Below are positions 25,035 to 34,052 of a DNA stretch of 64,000 bases, piece after piece. Origin of the DNA: Phaeocystidibacter luteus (GTDB lineage Bacteria > Bacteroidota > Bacteroidia > Flavobacteriales > Schleiferiaceae); the NCBI RefSeq assembly GCF_008933115.1, contig NZ_WBVO01000009.1, positions 62,001-126,000 on the forward strand. The letters run 5' to 3'. A program made the translations under genes and the position numbers. How positions within the stretch are numbered: position 1 is the stretch's first letter; every line of letters begins with the position of its first letter. The notes under the pieces are model-generated. The model had not been told where the DNA came from, did not search any database, and saw only the letters and a list, made by a program, of their open reading frames with translations.

Positions 25035-25065
25035 CAAATATACGGGGTATTTATTTGATAAACAA
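25035..25065 (-). promoter_or_regulatory. rpsA promoter, Bacteroidota type
   Basis: On the minus strand TTG (25065-25063), a 20-bp spacer, and TATATTTG (25042-25035) match TTG-N19..21-TAnnTTTG. The predicted start is near 25028, leaving a leader of about 118 nt. Confidence 0.8.
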
Positions 25066-25100
25066 TAGGGTTAGAAGGGGTGGACTAATGGACTGTTGGA

Positions 25101-25199
25101 TTGTTCCGACTGAAGGGAGGAATCCCGAGAGGCGCAGCCGATTCGGGAGAGGGTTGGACTGAAGGAGGGTTAGAGGGTTAGAGGGTTAGACCGTTAGAC
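25101..25199 (+). repeat. REP-like element R1 with 8-bp tandem repeats
   Basis: TTGTTCCGACTGAAGGGAGG leads into the palindrome TCCCGA-GAGGCGCAGCCGAT-TCGGGA (25123-25148, outer arms 6 bp, inner GGC/GCC). After GAGGGTTGGACTG and AAGGAG it ends in GGTTAGAG repeats closing with GTTAGAC. The same order occurs at 25255 and 26599. Confidence 0.8.
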
Positions 25200-25254
25200 G
25201 GGGTTACCAATCTCAGCTAGGCATCTCGAAAGGCTCAGCCTACCCAGGAGTCTG

Positions 25255-25353
25255 TTGTTCCGACTAACAGGAGGAATCCCGAGAGGCGAAGCCGATTCGG
25301 GAGAGGGTTGGACTGTAGGAGGGTTAGAGGGTTAGACCGTTAGACAGTTAGAC
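25255..25353 (+). repeat. REP-like element R2 with 8-bp tandem repeats
   Basis: Same layout as R1: TTGTTCCGACT, palindrome arms TCCCGA and TCGGGA around GAGGCGAAGCCGAT, GGTTGGACTGTAGGAG, then GGTTAGAG and GTTAGAC/AGTTAGAC units. It differs from R1 in a few bases and in the number of 8-bp units. Confidence 0.8.
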
Positions 25354-25576
25354 AGAGTTGTCGATTACACTGAGGAATTCTGTGAGGCATAGCCGACGCG
25401 GGAGACTGCAGAGCTACTGGTTTCAATGAGGGAATGTCGTAGACTGGTCTGCTAGATATCAAATCGGGATTCAATACTTGTTGTGCCGTGAATTCTAAAT
25501 ATTGCGCGGGAGACCCATTGAAACAATGCTCAACAAGCATCATAATCGTTACATTTGACCGAATAAAGCTCTTCTC

Positions 25577-26263
25577 ATGAAAATCTCTTTGCTACTCATC
25601 GCTGCATTCAGCAGTTATTTCAGTTTCAGCCAAAACACAATTACCAAAACCCTAAGTGTAGATACAATCTATTTCAGTCTTGATTTAACTGATGTTGAAG
25701 CATTAAACAAACTCTCACCCTACTCTCGCAACAGAGATAGTTTAACTGCCTACCATGCTTCCGTTGGTCGCGATCCTTTGAACAATGGTTGTCGGAGTAT
25801 CGTAAAAGCAGAAGGCACGTTCAAAGTTAAAGCTGACGGATCGGAAACCTTATTTATGGTAGACACATTGGTTTATCCCGACCCGATTTATTCACACAAA
25901 TTTGGGACGTCCTTCCTAAACCTAGACAGAGATGGCATTCGCTACTTCGTGGAACCCGGCTTGTATGGTGACACACTTTGGAGTGCCTCACTGGATTCAT
26001 TAGAATTTCCTAGTGACCTAAACCTCAATAGTGATTACTACCCGGTTTACACCACATTATCCGACATTGAGTCATCATTAGAACGGCAAGGGTTCAGCTT
26101 AAGATTTGATATGCTTTGCTTCACAACCAATCGGCTCATTATGCCCATATATAGTCTCGAATGGTATTCAGAACAAGCTATCGAAAAACAAGAATTTACC
26201 TACGTAACCATTCAAGCGTGGAAAGGTCATCGTCGATGGACGTATCGAATAGTGTTCATGTAG
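25577..26263 (+). CDS. Orphan secreted protein of unknown function
   Basis: 228 aa with signal peptide MKISLLLIAAFSSYFSFS. The mature part has alternating strand-like segments (VDTIYFSLDLTDVEAL, FKVKADGSETLFMVDTLVYP, YRIVFM at the end) and two Cys about 110 residues apart. I do not recognise a family. It is isolated between two repeat-rich gaps of 600-750 bp, with the same REP-like family on both sides. A perfect TACATTTG lies 19 bp upstream. Whether it is a resident or an inserted gene cannot be told from the sequence; base use does not stand out. Confidence 0.6.
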   Translation: MKISLLLIAAFSSYFSFSQNTITKTLSVDTIYFSLDLTDVEALNKLSPYSRNRDSLTAYHASVGRDPLNNGCRSIVKAEGTFKVKADGSETLFMVDTLVYPDPIYSHKFGTSFLNLDRDGIRYFVEPGLYGDTLWSASLDSLEFPSDLNLNSDYYPVYTTLSDIESSLERQGFSLRFDMLCFTTNRLIMPIYSLEWYSEQAIEKQEFTYVTIQAWKGHRRWTYRIVFM

Positions 26264-26519
26264 GACTTTCTAGAAGCGACATAAAAAGTAGAACATCCCA
26301 TCTGAATAACATAGCAGCACTCACCTAGAATTCCTTAGTGTGTATGTTGGCCTCAAGTGGTCGGCAACTGGTGGCCAGATGTCCTGGTCAGCGATCTTTT
26401 TTCGTGGGGTCTGCTAGCCCCACCCCGTTCTCAAGCTACGATTCCCCCAGGCATTAATCGGAAAGTAAACGTTTACAAACGCTTAGTTTTCAACAGACAA
26501 GACTTTCGAAAGATTGAAG

Positions 26520-26703
26520 TTGGTTGTTTGGACCGTTGGACTTTAGGAGGGTTAGAGGGTTGGACTTTCAGATGGTCGGACTTACGGACTTTGGGAATGT
26601 TCCGACTGAAAGGAGGAATCCCGAGAGGCGAAGCCGATTCGGGAGAGGGTTGGACTGTAGGAGGGTTAGAGGGTTAGACCGTTAGACCGTTAGACCGTTA
26701 GAC
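26520..26703 (+). repeat. REP-like element R3 with flanking short tandem repeats
   Basis: Left part: GGACCGTTGGACTTTAGGAG and related GGAC-TTT heptamers (26528-26595). From 26599: GTTCCGACTGAAAGGAGG, palindrome arms TCCCGA and TCGGGA around GAGGCGAAGCCGAT, GGTTGGACTGTAGGAG, one or two GGTTAGAG units and three CGTTAGAC units. Closest to R2. Confidence 0.8.
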
Positions 26704-26802
26704 TTATTTACCGACGACATTAAGGCTTCTCGTGAGGCTTAGTCAACGCATGGGAAGGATAGACCAACCAGCCTTCAACCTACCTTCGGGCCCACAGCTC
26801 TA

Positions 26803-26945
26803 CCCTTTCCGCCGATAGGCGGATCCTTTTCGCCGGCAGGCGAATCCTTTCCGCTGGCAAGCGGATCCTTTCCGCCGCAGGCGTATCCTTTCCGCCGTCA
26901 GGCGAATCCTTTCCGCTGGCAAGCGGATCCTTTCCGCCGCAGGCG
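26803..26945 (+). repeat. GC-rich tandem array of 20/21-bp units
   Basis: A partial first unit is followed by six units starting at 26821, 26842, 26863, 26883, 26904 and 26925 with consensus GGATCCTTTCCGCYGGCARGC. The 41-bp block 26842-26882 recurs at 26904-26944, so there is a 62-bp higher-order period. Several units fold into small hairpins (CCGCT-GGCA-AGCGG). Mixed 20- and 21-bp lengths break any reading frame, so the array is not coding. Confidence 0.88.
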
Positions 26946-27017
26946 CCCCCCTTGCTTTTCCCCACCCTTTTCCCGAACTTCACCCTGCTACTCGAGCTGG
27001 CACTACCTCAACTCATC

Positions 27018-28160
27018 ATGAAAACTTCAATTTTGAGTACTGCTTTCGCAGTGTGCCTCTCCCTTTCCCTTTCCGCCCAGATTTCCGGTCCGCCCTCTGG
27101 CGGTAACCAACACGCCGAAACTACCCAATGGATGGGGCCAGTTTCCGTAAAAGTCCATTATTCAAGTCCCGATGTCAAAGGCCCAAACGGACAAGATAGA
27201 CGCGGCCATATATGGGGAGAACTCATTCCGTATGGATTGAATAACCTCGGCTTTGGAGCCAGTTCCGAAGAGTCCCCTTCGCCCTGGAGAGCCGGAGCAA
27301 ACGAAAACACCACCGTCACTCTTTCACACGACGTAATGGTCGAAGGTCAACCCCTCGCAGCCGGCACGTATGGCCTGCACATGATTGTGGAAGAAGAAGG
27401 ACCCTGGACCGTCATCTTCTCGCACCGCAGCGAGGATTGGGGCAGTTTCTTTTACGACCCACAATACGATGCCCTTCGTGTAGAAGTAACTCCCAAAGAA
27501 CACGAGTACACCGAATGGCTCAATTTCACCTTTACTGACCGCCAACTCACCAGCTGCGTGATGGAGCTTCAATGGGAGGATATTGCCGTGCCCATTTCTT
27601 TCGAGGCTCCCAATGTGATGGAGTTGTACGCCGCAACCATCGAAGGTGAGCTTCATAATCAACAAGGATTCACTGCCCAAAACTGGGCGCAGGGAGCACT
27701 GTTCCTCGCAAACAACAATATGGATCTCGAAAAAGCCGAAGAGTGGGCCGATTATGCGTTGAACGCTCCGTTCATCGGACAAAGAAATGCCACTACCCTT
27801 CGCGCAAAAGCACGTGTGCTCATGGCGAACGAAAAGACGGATGAGGCCAAATCGCTCTTCCTCGAATCAGTTACACACCCAACAGGAAGTGTGTTCCAAA
27901 ACCACGGACTCGGACGCCAAATGATTCCATTGGATGCAGAATTCGCACTGGAAATTTTCAAGGCCAATGCTGATACCTACCCAGACCAGTGGCCCGTGAA
28001 CGTAGGACTCATGCGCGGCTATTCCGCCATGGGCGAATTCGAAAAGGCCATAGAATACGGTGAAAAAGCATTGGAAAATGTGCCTGAAGGCGACAACCTT
28101 AACGGCCCCGCCCTTGAAGCCAACTTGGAGAAATTGAGGAAGGGGGAGGACATTAATTAG
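27018..28160 (+). CDS. DUF2911 domain protein with C-terminal TPR-like region
   Basis: 380 aa from the ATG at 27018, which begins the signal peptide MKTSILSTAFAVCLSLSLSA; an upstream frame from 26952 adds unrelated residues. Residues about 35-185 are a DUF2911 domain: VKVHYSSPDVKGPNGQDRRG, IWGELIPYGLN, WRAGANENTTV, LAAGTYGLHMIV and WTVIFSHRSEDWGSFFYD. Residues about 200-375 are helical pairs (LEKAEEWADYAL, EAKSLFLESV, EKAIEYGEKALENV) of TPR type. The combination is common in Bacteroidota and its role is unknown. The paralogue at 324 lacks the TPR part. It begins 72 bp after the GC-rich tandem array and has a terminator. Confidence 0.85.
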   Translation: MKTSILSTAFAVCLSLSLSAQISGPPSGGNQHAETTQWMGPVSVKVHYSSPDVKGPNGQDRRGHIWGELIPYGLNNLGFGASSEESPSPWRAGANENTTVTLSHDVMVEGQPLAAGTYGLHMIVEEEGPWTVIFSHRSEDWGSFFYDPQYDALRVEVTPKEHEYTEWLNFTFTDRQLTSCVMELQWEDIAVPISFEAPNVMELYAATIEGELHNQQGFTAQNWAQGALFLANNNMDLEKAEEWADYALNAPFIGQRNATTLRAKARVLMANEKTDEAKSLFLESVTHPTGSVFQNHGLGRQMIPLDAEFALEIFKANADTYPDQWPVNVGLMRGYSAMGEFEKAIEYGEKALENVPEGDNLNGPALEANLEKLRKGEDIN

Positions 28161-28166
28161 ATTCAA

Positions 28167-28194
28167 TGCCCCGGCGAGAGTCGGGGCACTTTTG
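28167..28194 (+). terminator. Rho-independent terminator after the DUF2911-TPR gene
   Basis: TGCCCCG (28167-28173) pairs with CGGGGCA (28182-28188) around an 8-nt loop, followed by CTTTT. Confidence 0.8.
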
Positions 28195-28226
28195 AACCAA
28201 CCGTTATCCGGAATGTTTTTACTGTG

Positions 28227-28253
28227 TTGACAACCATGTTTTTAGTACTTTCG
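28227..28253 (+). promoter_or_regulatory. Candidate promoter of the MbnP-MbnH operon
   Basis: TTG (28227-28229), a 16-bp spacer and TACTTTCG (28246-28253, one mismatch to TAnnTTTG) precede the ATG at 28283 by 30 bp. The spacer is at the short end. Confidence 0.45.
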
Positions 28254-28282
28254 TACTACTCGTTAAGCACAACTACAGAATC

Positions 28283-29242
28283 ATGAAGAAACTTCTACTC
28301 CTAGGCCTTAGCCTCATTTCATTCGCAAGCTTCGCACAGAAAGAAGTGTACATGCGAATCATTCACCAGCTGGATGGTCAGACTTACCAAAACGGCACCA
28401 CAGTGACTACTTCTGAAGGAGATGATTTGACCCTCAGCAGAATGCAGTATTACGTTTCTGGAATTAAGCTTTACCACGATGGTGGACAAATGCTCGATCT
28501 TGATTCAGTATACCTCCTTGTTGATGCCGCTACAACTTCAGAATACGACTTCGGAAGTCTGCCCATCACCACACTTGATTCAATGAAATTTGCCATCGGC
28601 GTGGATCAAGCTTCCAATCACTTGGACCCGGCTCAGTACGCCTTCAATCATCCTCTCGCTCCAAAAACTCCAAGTATGCACTGGGGCTGGGCTGCTGGAT
28701 ATAGATTCGTTTGTGCTGAAGGAATGACCGGCTCCAATATGTCCGACGCCATGGAGATTCACGCCCTAGGTAACGTGAATTACTTCGAACAAACCATTGT
28801 CACTTCCGGAACTGATGTTTTCGGCTCACTCGTGATTCAATTGGATGCTGAATATTTGAACTCATTCAACAACATCGACATGAGCGGTGGCCTTATCTCT
28901 CACGGAGAAACCGGTGCATCAATCACATATCTCGAGAATTTTAGAGATAATGTATTCACCGAATCTACTCAGTCTGTAGATCCAGTTTCTGTTGAAGAGA
29001 ACACCCCTGCTAGTTTCACTTTGAGCCCGAATCCCGCTAACCTGAATAATGTTTATGCTGAGTTCGGTACAGCTACTTCGGGAACAATCCGTGTTCTTGA
29101 CCTCACCGGTCGCGAAGTATTCCGTCGTGAGCTGAACAACGATTCAAGAGTGAAAATCGACCTACAGCGCACTGGCGTTTACCTCGTAGAGCTTCGTTCA
29201 AGCAATAAGGTGAACACTCAAAGATTGGTAGTTAATCAATAA
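28283..29242 (+). CDS. MbnP-like copper-binding family protein with T9SS type A sorting domain
   Basis: 319 aa. A signal peptide (MKKLLLLGLSLISFASFAQ) leads into an MbnP-like domain at about 20-225, with FxxGIDQ-like FAIGVDQASNH, HPLAPKTPSMHWGWAAGYRF and a late LGNVNYFEQTI segment. HWGW (133-136) holds the Trp region typical of this family. MbnP partners the di-haem enzyme MbnH, which oxidises a Trp of MbnP to kynurenine to make a copper site; that is known for methanotrophs and inferred here. Residues about 245-319 (FTLSPNPANLNNVYAEF to RLVVNQ) are a type A T9SS sorting domain, so this copy is predicted to be sent to the cell surface. The next gene starts 1 bp after its stop. Confidence 0.85.
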   Translation: MKKLLLLGLSLISFASFAQKEVYMRIIHQLDGQTYQNGTTVTTSEGDDLTLSRMQYYVSGIKLYHDGGQMLDLDSVYLLVDAATTSEYDFGSLPITTLDSMKFAIGVDQASNHLDPAQYAFNHPLAPKTPSMHWGWAAGYRFVCAEGMTGSNMSDAMEIHALGNVNYFEQTIVTSGTDVFGSLVIQLDAEYLNSFNNIDMSGGLISHGETGASITYLENFRDNVFTESTQSVDPVSVEENTPASFTLSPNPANLNNVYAEFGTATSGTIRVLDLTGREVFRRELNNDSRVKIDLQRTGVYLVELRSSNKVNTQRLVVNQ

Positions 29243-29243
29243 C

Positions 29244-30338
29244 ATGACGTCCTCTAACTTTTTAGTCGCCGCTCTGCTCGGAGGAGCGCTGTTGGCTACA
29301 TCATGTAGTCCAGATGAGCCTACAAATACAGGTGTTCAGCACGACACCACTCCTTTCGTACTCGATACGAAGGATGTGTCGCCACCGAACATTGCTCCCG
29401 ACAATCAATTGACCGTGCAAACGGTGAAGTTGGGTAGGATGCTGTTCTACGACACAAAGCTCAGCAGAGACAATTCCATGAGCTGCGCAACTTGTCACGT
29501 TCAGGCTAATGGTTTCTCAGATACAGCCAAATTCTCTATCGGTATTAATGGCTTTCCAGGGAAGCGCCAGGCCATGGTTGCATTCAACATGGCCTACAAC
29601 ACCAATGAGTTCTTTTGGGATGGCCGAGCGCACTTGCTAAGAGACCAAGCAGTTCTTCCTATTCAAGATTCATTGGAGATGGACCACAACATCGACGCAC
29701 TGGTTCAAATCTTGGGAGACGATTCAGAATATAGCGATCAGTTCATTCGCGCCTTTGGGTCCAGCGAAGTGACAGAAGAGAGAATCGGACTCGCCTTAGA
29801 GCAGTTTATGAATTCCATCGTTTCGGTAAATTCTAAGTACGACCAATACCTAAGAGGCGAGGTTACGCTTACGCCATCTGAGGAGCGTGGCCGTCGACTC
29901 TACTTTTCTGAATTCAACCCTGCTTTCCCAGATTCTTCGGGAGCCGACTGCGCCCATTGCCACGGAGGGATGAATTTCGAGAACGATCGATACATGAATA
30001 ACGGTCTCGATTCTGACGCTGACTTTGTTGACTACGGCCGTGAACTTGCCACTGGTAATTCTAACGATAGAGGCAAATTCAAAGTGACCACCCTTCGAAA
30101 TATCGAACTCACTCCACCGTACATGCACGATGGACGTTTCGAAACACTTGAAGAAGTCGTGGAGCACTACAACACAGGACTAAAAGCTTCAGCAACCATT
30201 GACCCTGCCCTCCTCTACCCTCTTAATGCGGGTGGATTGCAGCTCGATAATCAAGATGTACAAGATTTGGTGGCGTTCTTGAAAACGCTGACCGACTACG
30301 ACATGGTGAATAACCCTGACTATGCCAGTCCGTTCTAA
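29244..30338 (+). CDS. MbnH/MauG-like di-haem peroxidase lipoprotein 1
   Basis: 364 aa with a lipoprotein signal (lipobox LATSC, Cys21). Two c-type haem sites are visible: CATCH at 81-85 and CAHCH at 236-240. FFWDGRA (Trp125) lies between them, where the family keeps the Trp that relays electrons between haems, and TPPYMHDGRF follows the second haem. This is the di-haem cytochrome c peroxidase/MauG/MbnH superfamily. Its place directly behind the MbnP gene points to MbnH-type oxidation of the MbnP Trp. It would act in the periplasm, while its partner carries a surface-export signal. The next gene overlaps by 17 bp. Confidence 0.87.
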   Translation: MTSSNFLVAALLGGALLATSCSPDEPTNTGVQHDTTPFVLDTKDVSPPNIAPDNQLTVQTVKLGRMLFYDTKLSRDNSMSCATCHVQANGFSDTAKFSIGINGFPGKRQAMVAFNMAYNTNEFFWDGRAHLLRDQAVLPIQDSLEMDHNIDALVQILGDDSEYSDQFIRAFGSSEVTEERIGLALEQFMNSIVSVNSKYDQYLRGEVTLTPSEERGRRLYFSEFNPAFPDSSGADCAHCHGGMNFENDRYMNNGLDSDADFVDYGRELATGNSNDRGKFKVTTLRNIELTPPYMHDGRFETLEEVVEHYNTGLKASATIDPALLYPLNAGGLQLDNQDVQDLVAFLKTLTDYDMVNNPDYASPF

Positions 30339-31362
30339 GAAATACAAGCTTCACTTAAAGGCGGCTTCGGCTGCCTTTCTTTTTCTGGTACTGATTGCTT
30401 CGTGTTCCCATGAAGAGCCAGCACCGGAGAAGGCCTATTATCTTCGTGTTCCAGACCACTTCCCCGCTATGGAATTTCCGGAAGACAATGCCTTCACTAT
30501 CGATCGGTGGGAACTAGGCAGACAACTCTTCTTCGATCCCATCCTGAGCAGAGACAGCTCCATTAGCTGCGGTAGTTGTCACAAAGCGGAATTCGCACTT
30601 TCGGACAATGTGGATATTAGTCCCGGTGTGGAAGGCCGAATCGGATTTAGAAATTCACCCGGCCTCTTTAACGTGGGGTATTACCCTCGTATGATGCGAG
30701 AGGGCGGCGTGCCCACCCTAGAAATGCAGGTGCTCGTTCCTATTCAGGAGCATGCCGAAATGGATTTCAATATTGTGGATGCAGCTAGTCGTCTCGCCAA
30801 TAGTGAAGATTACGTTCGAAAGAGTCAACGCGCCTATCAGCGAAATCCAGATCCGTTTGTCATAACCCGCGCCATTGCAACTTACGAGCGAACGATGATT
30901 TCAGGAGGAAGTCGGTATGATAAGTACCTCCAAGGCCAAACCTCGGCATTGAGCGCATCAGAAAAACGAGGAATGGAACTGTTTTTCTCCAACCGAACGG
31001 ATTGCTCCTCTTGCCACAGCGGCATATTCTTTACCAACAACGACTACGAAAACAATGGTCTTTACGAAGCATACACCGATGAGGGCCGTATGCGCTTGAC
31101 CAATGATTCAGCCGACTTGGGACGTTTTCGAGTGGCCACACTCCGCAATGTTGAAGTAACTGGTCCATACATGCACAACGGGAGCCTGCCCTCTCTAGAA
31201 TCAGTTATTGAGCATTACAATAGCGGCGGAGAAAACCACCCAAATAAAAGCGCATTGATACGCCCTTTGGCATTGTCAGCTTCTGAAAAAGCAGATCTCA
31301 TCGACTTTCTTCGCTCGCTTACCGACCACGAGTTTATCGCCGACGAACGTTTTCAGCCATAA
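30322..31362 (+). CDS. MbnH/MauG-like di-haem peroxidase lipoprotein 2
   Basis: 346 aa. The lipobox is LIASC with Cys28. The haem sites are CGSCH (83-87) and CSSCH (228-232), and TGPYMHNGSLP follows the second haem. The inter-haem FWDGRA motif of the first copy is replaced by YYPRMMREGGV, so the relay Trp is missing; this copy may use another path or another substrate (inference). The start ATG lies inside the end of the previous gene, which suggests coupled translation and a three-gene operon. A shared terminator separates it from convergent citrate synthase. Confidence 0.85.
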   Translation: MPVRSKKYKLHLKAASAAFLFLVLIASCSHEEPAPEKAYYLRVPDHFPAMEFPEDNAFTIDRWELGRQLFFDPILSRDSSISCGSCHKAEFALSDNVDISPGVEGRIGFRNSPGLFNVGYYPRMMREGGVPTLEMQVLVPIQEHAEMDFNIVDAASRLANSEDYVRKSQRAYQRNPDPFVITRAIATYERTMISGGSRYDKYLQGQTSALSASEKRGMELFFSNRTDCSSCHSGIFFTNNDYENNGLYEAYTDEGRMRLTNDSADLGRFRVATLRNVEVTGPYMHNGSLPSLESVIEHYNSGGENHPNKSALIRPLALSASEKADLIDFLRSLTDHEFIADERFQP

Positions 31363-31365
31363 AAA

Positions 31366-31398
31366 AATCCCGCAAACACATTGCTGTGCTGCGGGATT
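31366..31398. terminator. Bidirectional terminator between the di-haem operon and citrate synthase
   Basis: AATCCCGC (31366-31373) pairs with GCGGGATT (31391-31398); the A run at 31361-31367 gives U-tracts for leftward transcripts. Confidence 0.75.
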
Positions 31399-31420
31399 CT
31401 GAAATCTATCTGGTTGAGAA

Positions 31421-32728
31421 TTACTTCCCGAACTGATCTTTAAGAAGCGCTGTGGTCGTAGACCCAGGACGCTCGATTGGAAGACCAAGTGCGCGGTCCC
31501 AAATCATATTCGCCATAGTTCCTAGTGAACGAGCTACACCAAATAGTACAGTGTAGAAATCGTACTCGGTAAGTCCGTAGTGCATGAGAAGCTGACCAGA
31601 GTGAGCATCAACGTTTGGCCAAGGGTTCTTAACCTTACCTGTCGCGCTGAGAATATCTGGAACTACTTCGTAAATGCGGCTCACGATGAGGAACATCTCG
31701 TCGTGTGGCATGTGGTCCAAAGCAAACTTGCGCTGTGCTTCGTAACGTGGATCGGTTTTACGGAGAACCGCGTGTCCAAATCCAGGAATCACTTTGCCGT
31801 CGGCCAAAGTTTTGCGACAATAGTTCGCGATTTGCTCCTTAGAAGGAAGGCCTCCACCCAACTCGTCACGCATAGAAAGGATCCAGCGGATTACCTCTTG
31901 GTTAGCGAGACCGTGGAGTGGACCAGCAAGACCGTTCATACCGGCTGCGAAGCTCAAGTAAGAATCGCTCAATGCAGAACCAACAAGTTTCACGGCGTGC
32001 GCAGAAACGTTTCCACCTTCGTGATCCGAGTGGATAGTCATGTAGAGGCGCATCAACTCTTTGAACTCGTCGTTGTCGAATCCGAGCATGTGCGCAAAGT
32101 TACCTGCCCAGTCAAGCTTCGGATCTGGCTCAATATGCTCGCCGTTGTGGTATACGCGACGGTAGATATAGGCCGCTACGCGCGGAAGACGTGCAATGAG
32201 GTTCATTGCGTCCTCGTAGGTAGGCATCCAATACTCGCTCTTGTGAATACCGTGACGATACGCACGTGCGAACTCACTTTCCGTACGAAGTGCCATGATA
32301 CCTGCAACGAACTGAGTCATTGGGTGTGCACTCTTAGGAAGTGAATCGATTACTTTAAATACGTGTGGAGGAACGATAGAACGACGAGCCCAGTTGTTGC
32401 TCAAACGACGTACTTCGTCGTCACCTGGAATCTCGTTCATCAACATCAAGTGGAAGATTCCTTCTGGAAGTGGTTCTTTGCCGCCATCAGGCATAGAAGG
32501 AAGCTTCTCTTGCAACTCAGGGATGGAATATCCGCGGAAGCGAATACCTTCCTCTGGGTCTAGTTTAGAGGTCTCGCAGATAAGAGCTGGCATACCGCGC
32601 ATCCCTTGGTAGAGTTGCGACACCTTGATTTCACCGATAACCTCGTCACCGTGTTGTGATATGAAGTCTTTAACGTCCTTTTGGGCTTCCCCAACTTTGG
32701 AGCTAAAATGTTCTTTGATCTTATCCAT
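31421..32728 (-). CDS. gltA: Citrate synthase, mitochondrial-like long form
   Basis: 435 aa. It condenses acetyl-CoA and oxaloacetate as the first step of the TCA cycle. Active-site motifs are HSDHEGGNVSAH, GPLHGLANQEV and GFGHAVLRKTDPRY, with catalytic His, His and Asp. The N-terminal extension and the motif order look like the eukaryote-type citrate synthase found in Bacteroidota rather than the hexameric E. coli form; this is judged by eye. It is the last gene after carA and eno, 10 bp behind eno, and shares a bidirectional terminator with the haem operon. Confidence 0.94.
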   Translation of the reverse strand: MDKIKEHFSSKVGEAQKDVKDFISQHGDEVIGEIKVSQLYQGMRGMPALICETSKLDPEEGIRFRGYSIPELQEKLPSMPDGGKEPLPEGIFHLMLMNEIPGDDEVRRLSNNWARRSIVPPHVFKVIDSLPKSAHPMTQFVAGIMALRTESEFARAYRHGIHKSEYWMPTYEDAMNLIARLPRVAAYIYRRVYHNGEHIEPDPKLDWAGNFAHMLGFDNDEFKELMRLYMTIHSDHEGGNVSAHAVKLVGSALSDSYLSFAAGMNGLAGPLHGLANQEVIRWILSMRDELGGGLPSKEQIANYCRKTLADGKVIPGFGHAVLRKTDPRYEAQRKFALDHMPHDEMFLIVSRIYEVVPDILSATGKVKNPWPNVDAHSGQLLMHYGLTEYDFYTVLFGVARSLGTMANMIWDRALGLPIERPGSTTTALLKDQFGK

Positions 32729-32738
32729 TTCGAGCCTT

Positions 32739-34052
<1,314 letters not shown>

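Larger units (their letters stand above)
24911..25576. other. Gene-free stretch: rpsA leader and promoter, then REP-like repeats
   Basis: No credible gene. It holds the rpsA 5' leader (24911 to about 25028), the rpsA promoter, two clear REP-like elements with 8-bp tandem repeats, and weaker look-alikes at about 25211-25252 and 25368-25410. A perfect TACATTTG (25550-25557) is a -7 candidate for the gene at 25577, but no TTG is at the right distance. Confidence 0.7.
26264..27017. other. Gene-free stretch with REP-like, 8-bp and 20/21-bp repeats
   Basis: No credible gene. About 26264-26510 shows nothing I can name. 26520-26703 holds GGACTTT-type short repeats and element R3. About 26705-26760 looks like a decayed REP palindrome (GGCTTCTCGTGAGGCTTAGT). 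26803-26945 is a GC-rich tandem array. The leader of the next gene occupies the rest. Confidence 0.7.

Noticed and set aside
25101-25353. Possible CRISPR or insertion-sequence remnant
   Set aside because: Spacing is irregular, the repeat is a REP-like palindrome with an 8-bp tandem tail, and no transposase fragment is seen in any frame.
25340-25543. A 67-aa minus-strand frame before the orphan gene
   Set aside because: It lies in degenerate repeat DNA, lacks a signal or recognisable motif, and runs against the promoter of the gene at 25577.
26780-26983. A 67-aa open frame on the minus strand over the GC-rich tandem array, with repeated basic/acidic motifs
   Set aside because: It is produced by the repeat itself. 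Unit length alternates between 20 and 21 bp, so the frame is not kept from unit to unit, and there is no promoter, signal or family resemblance.
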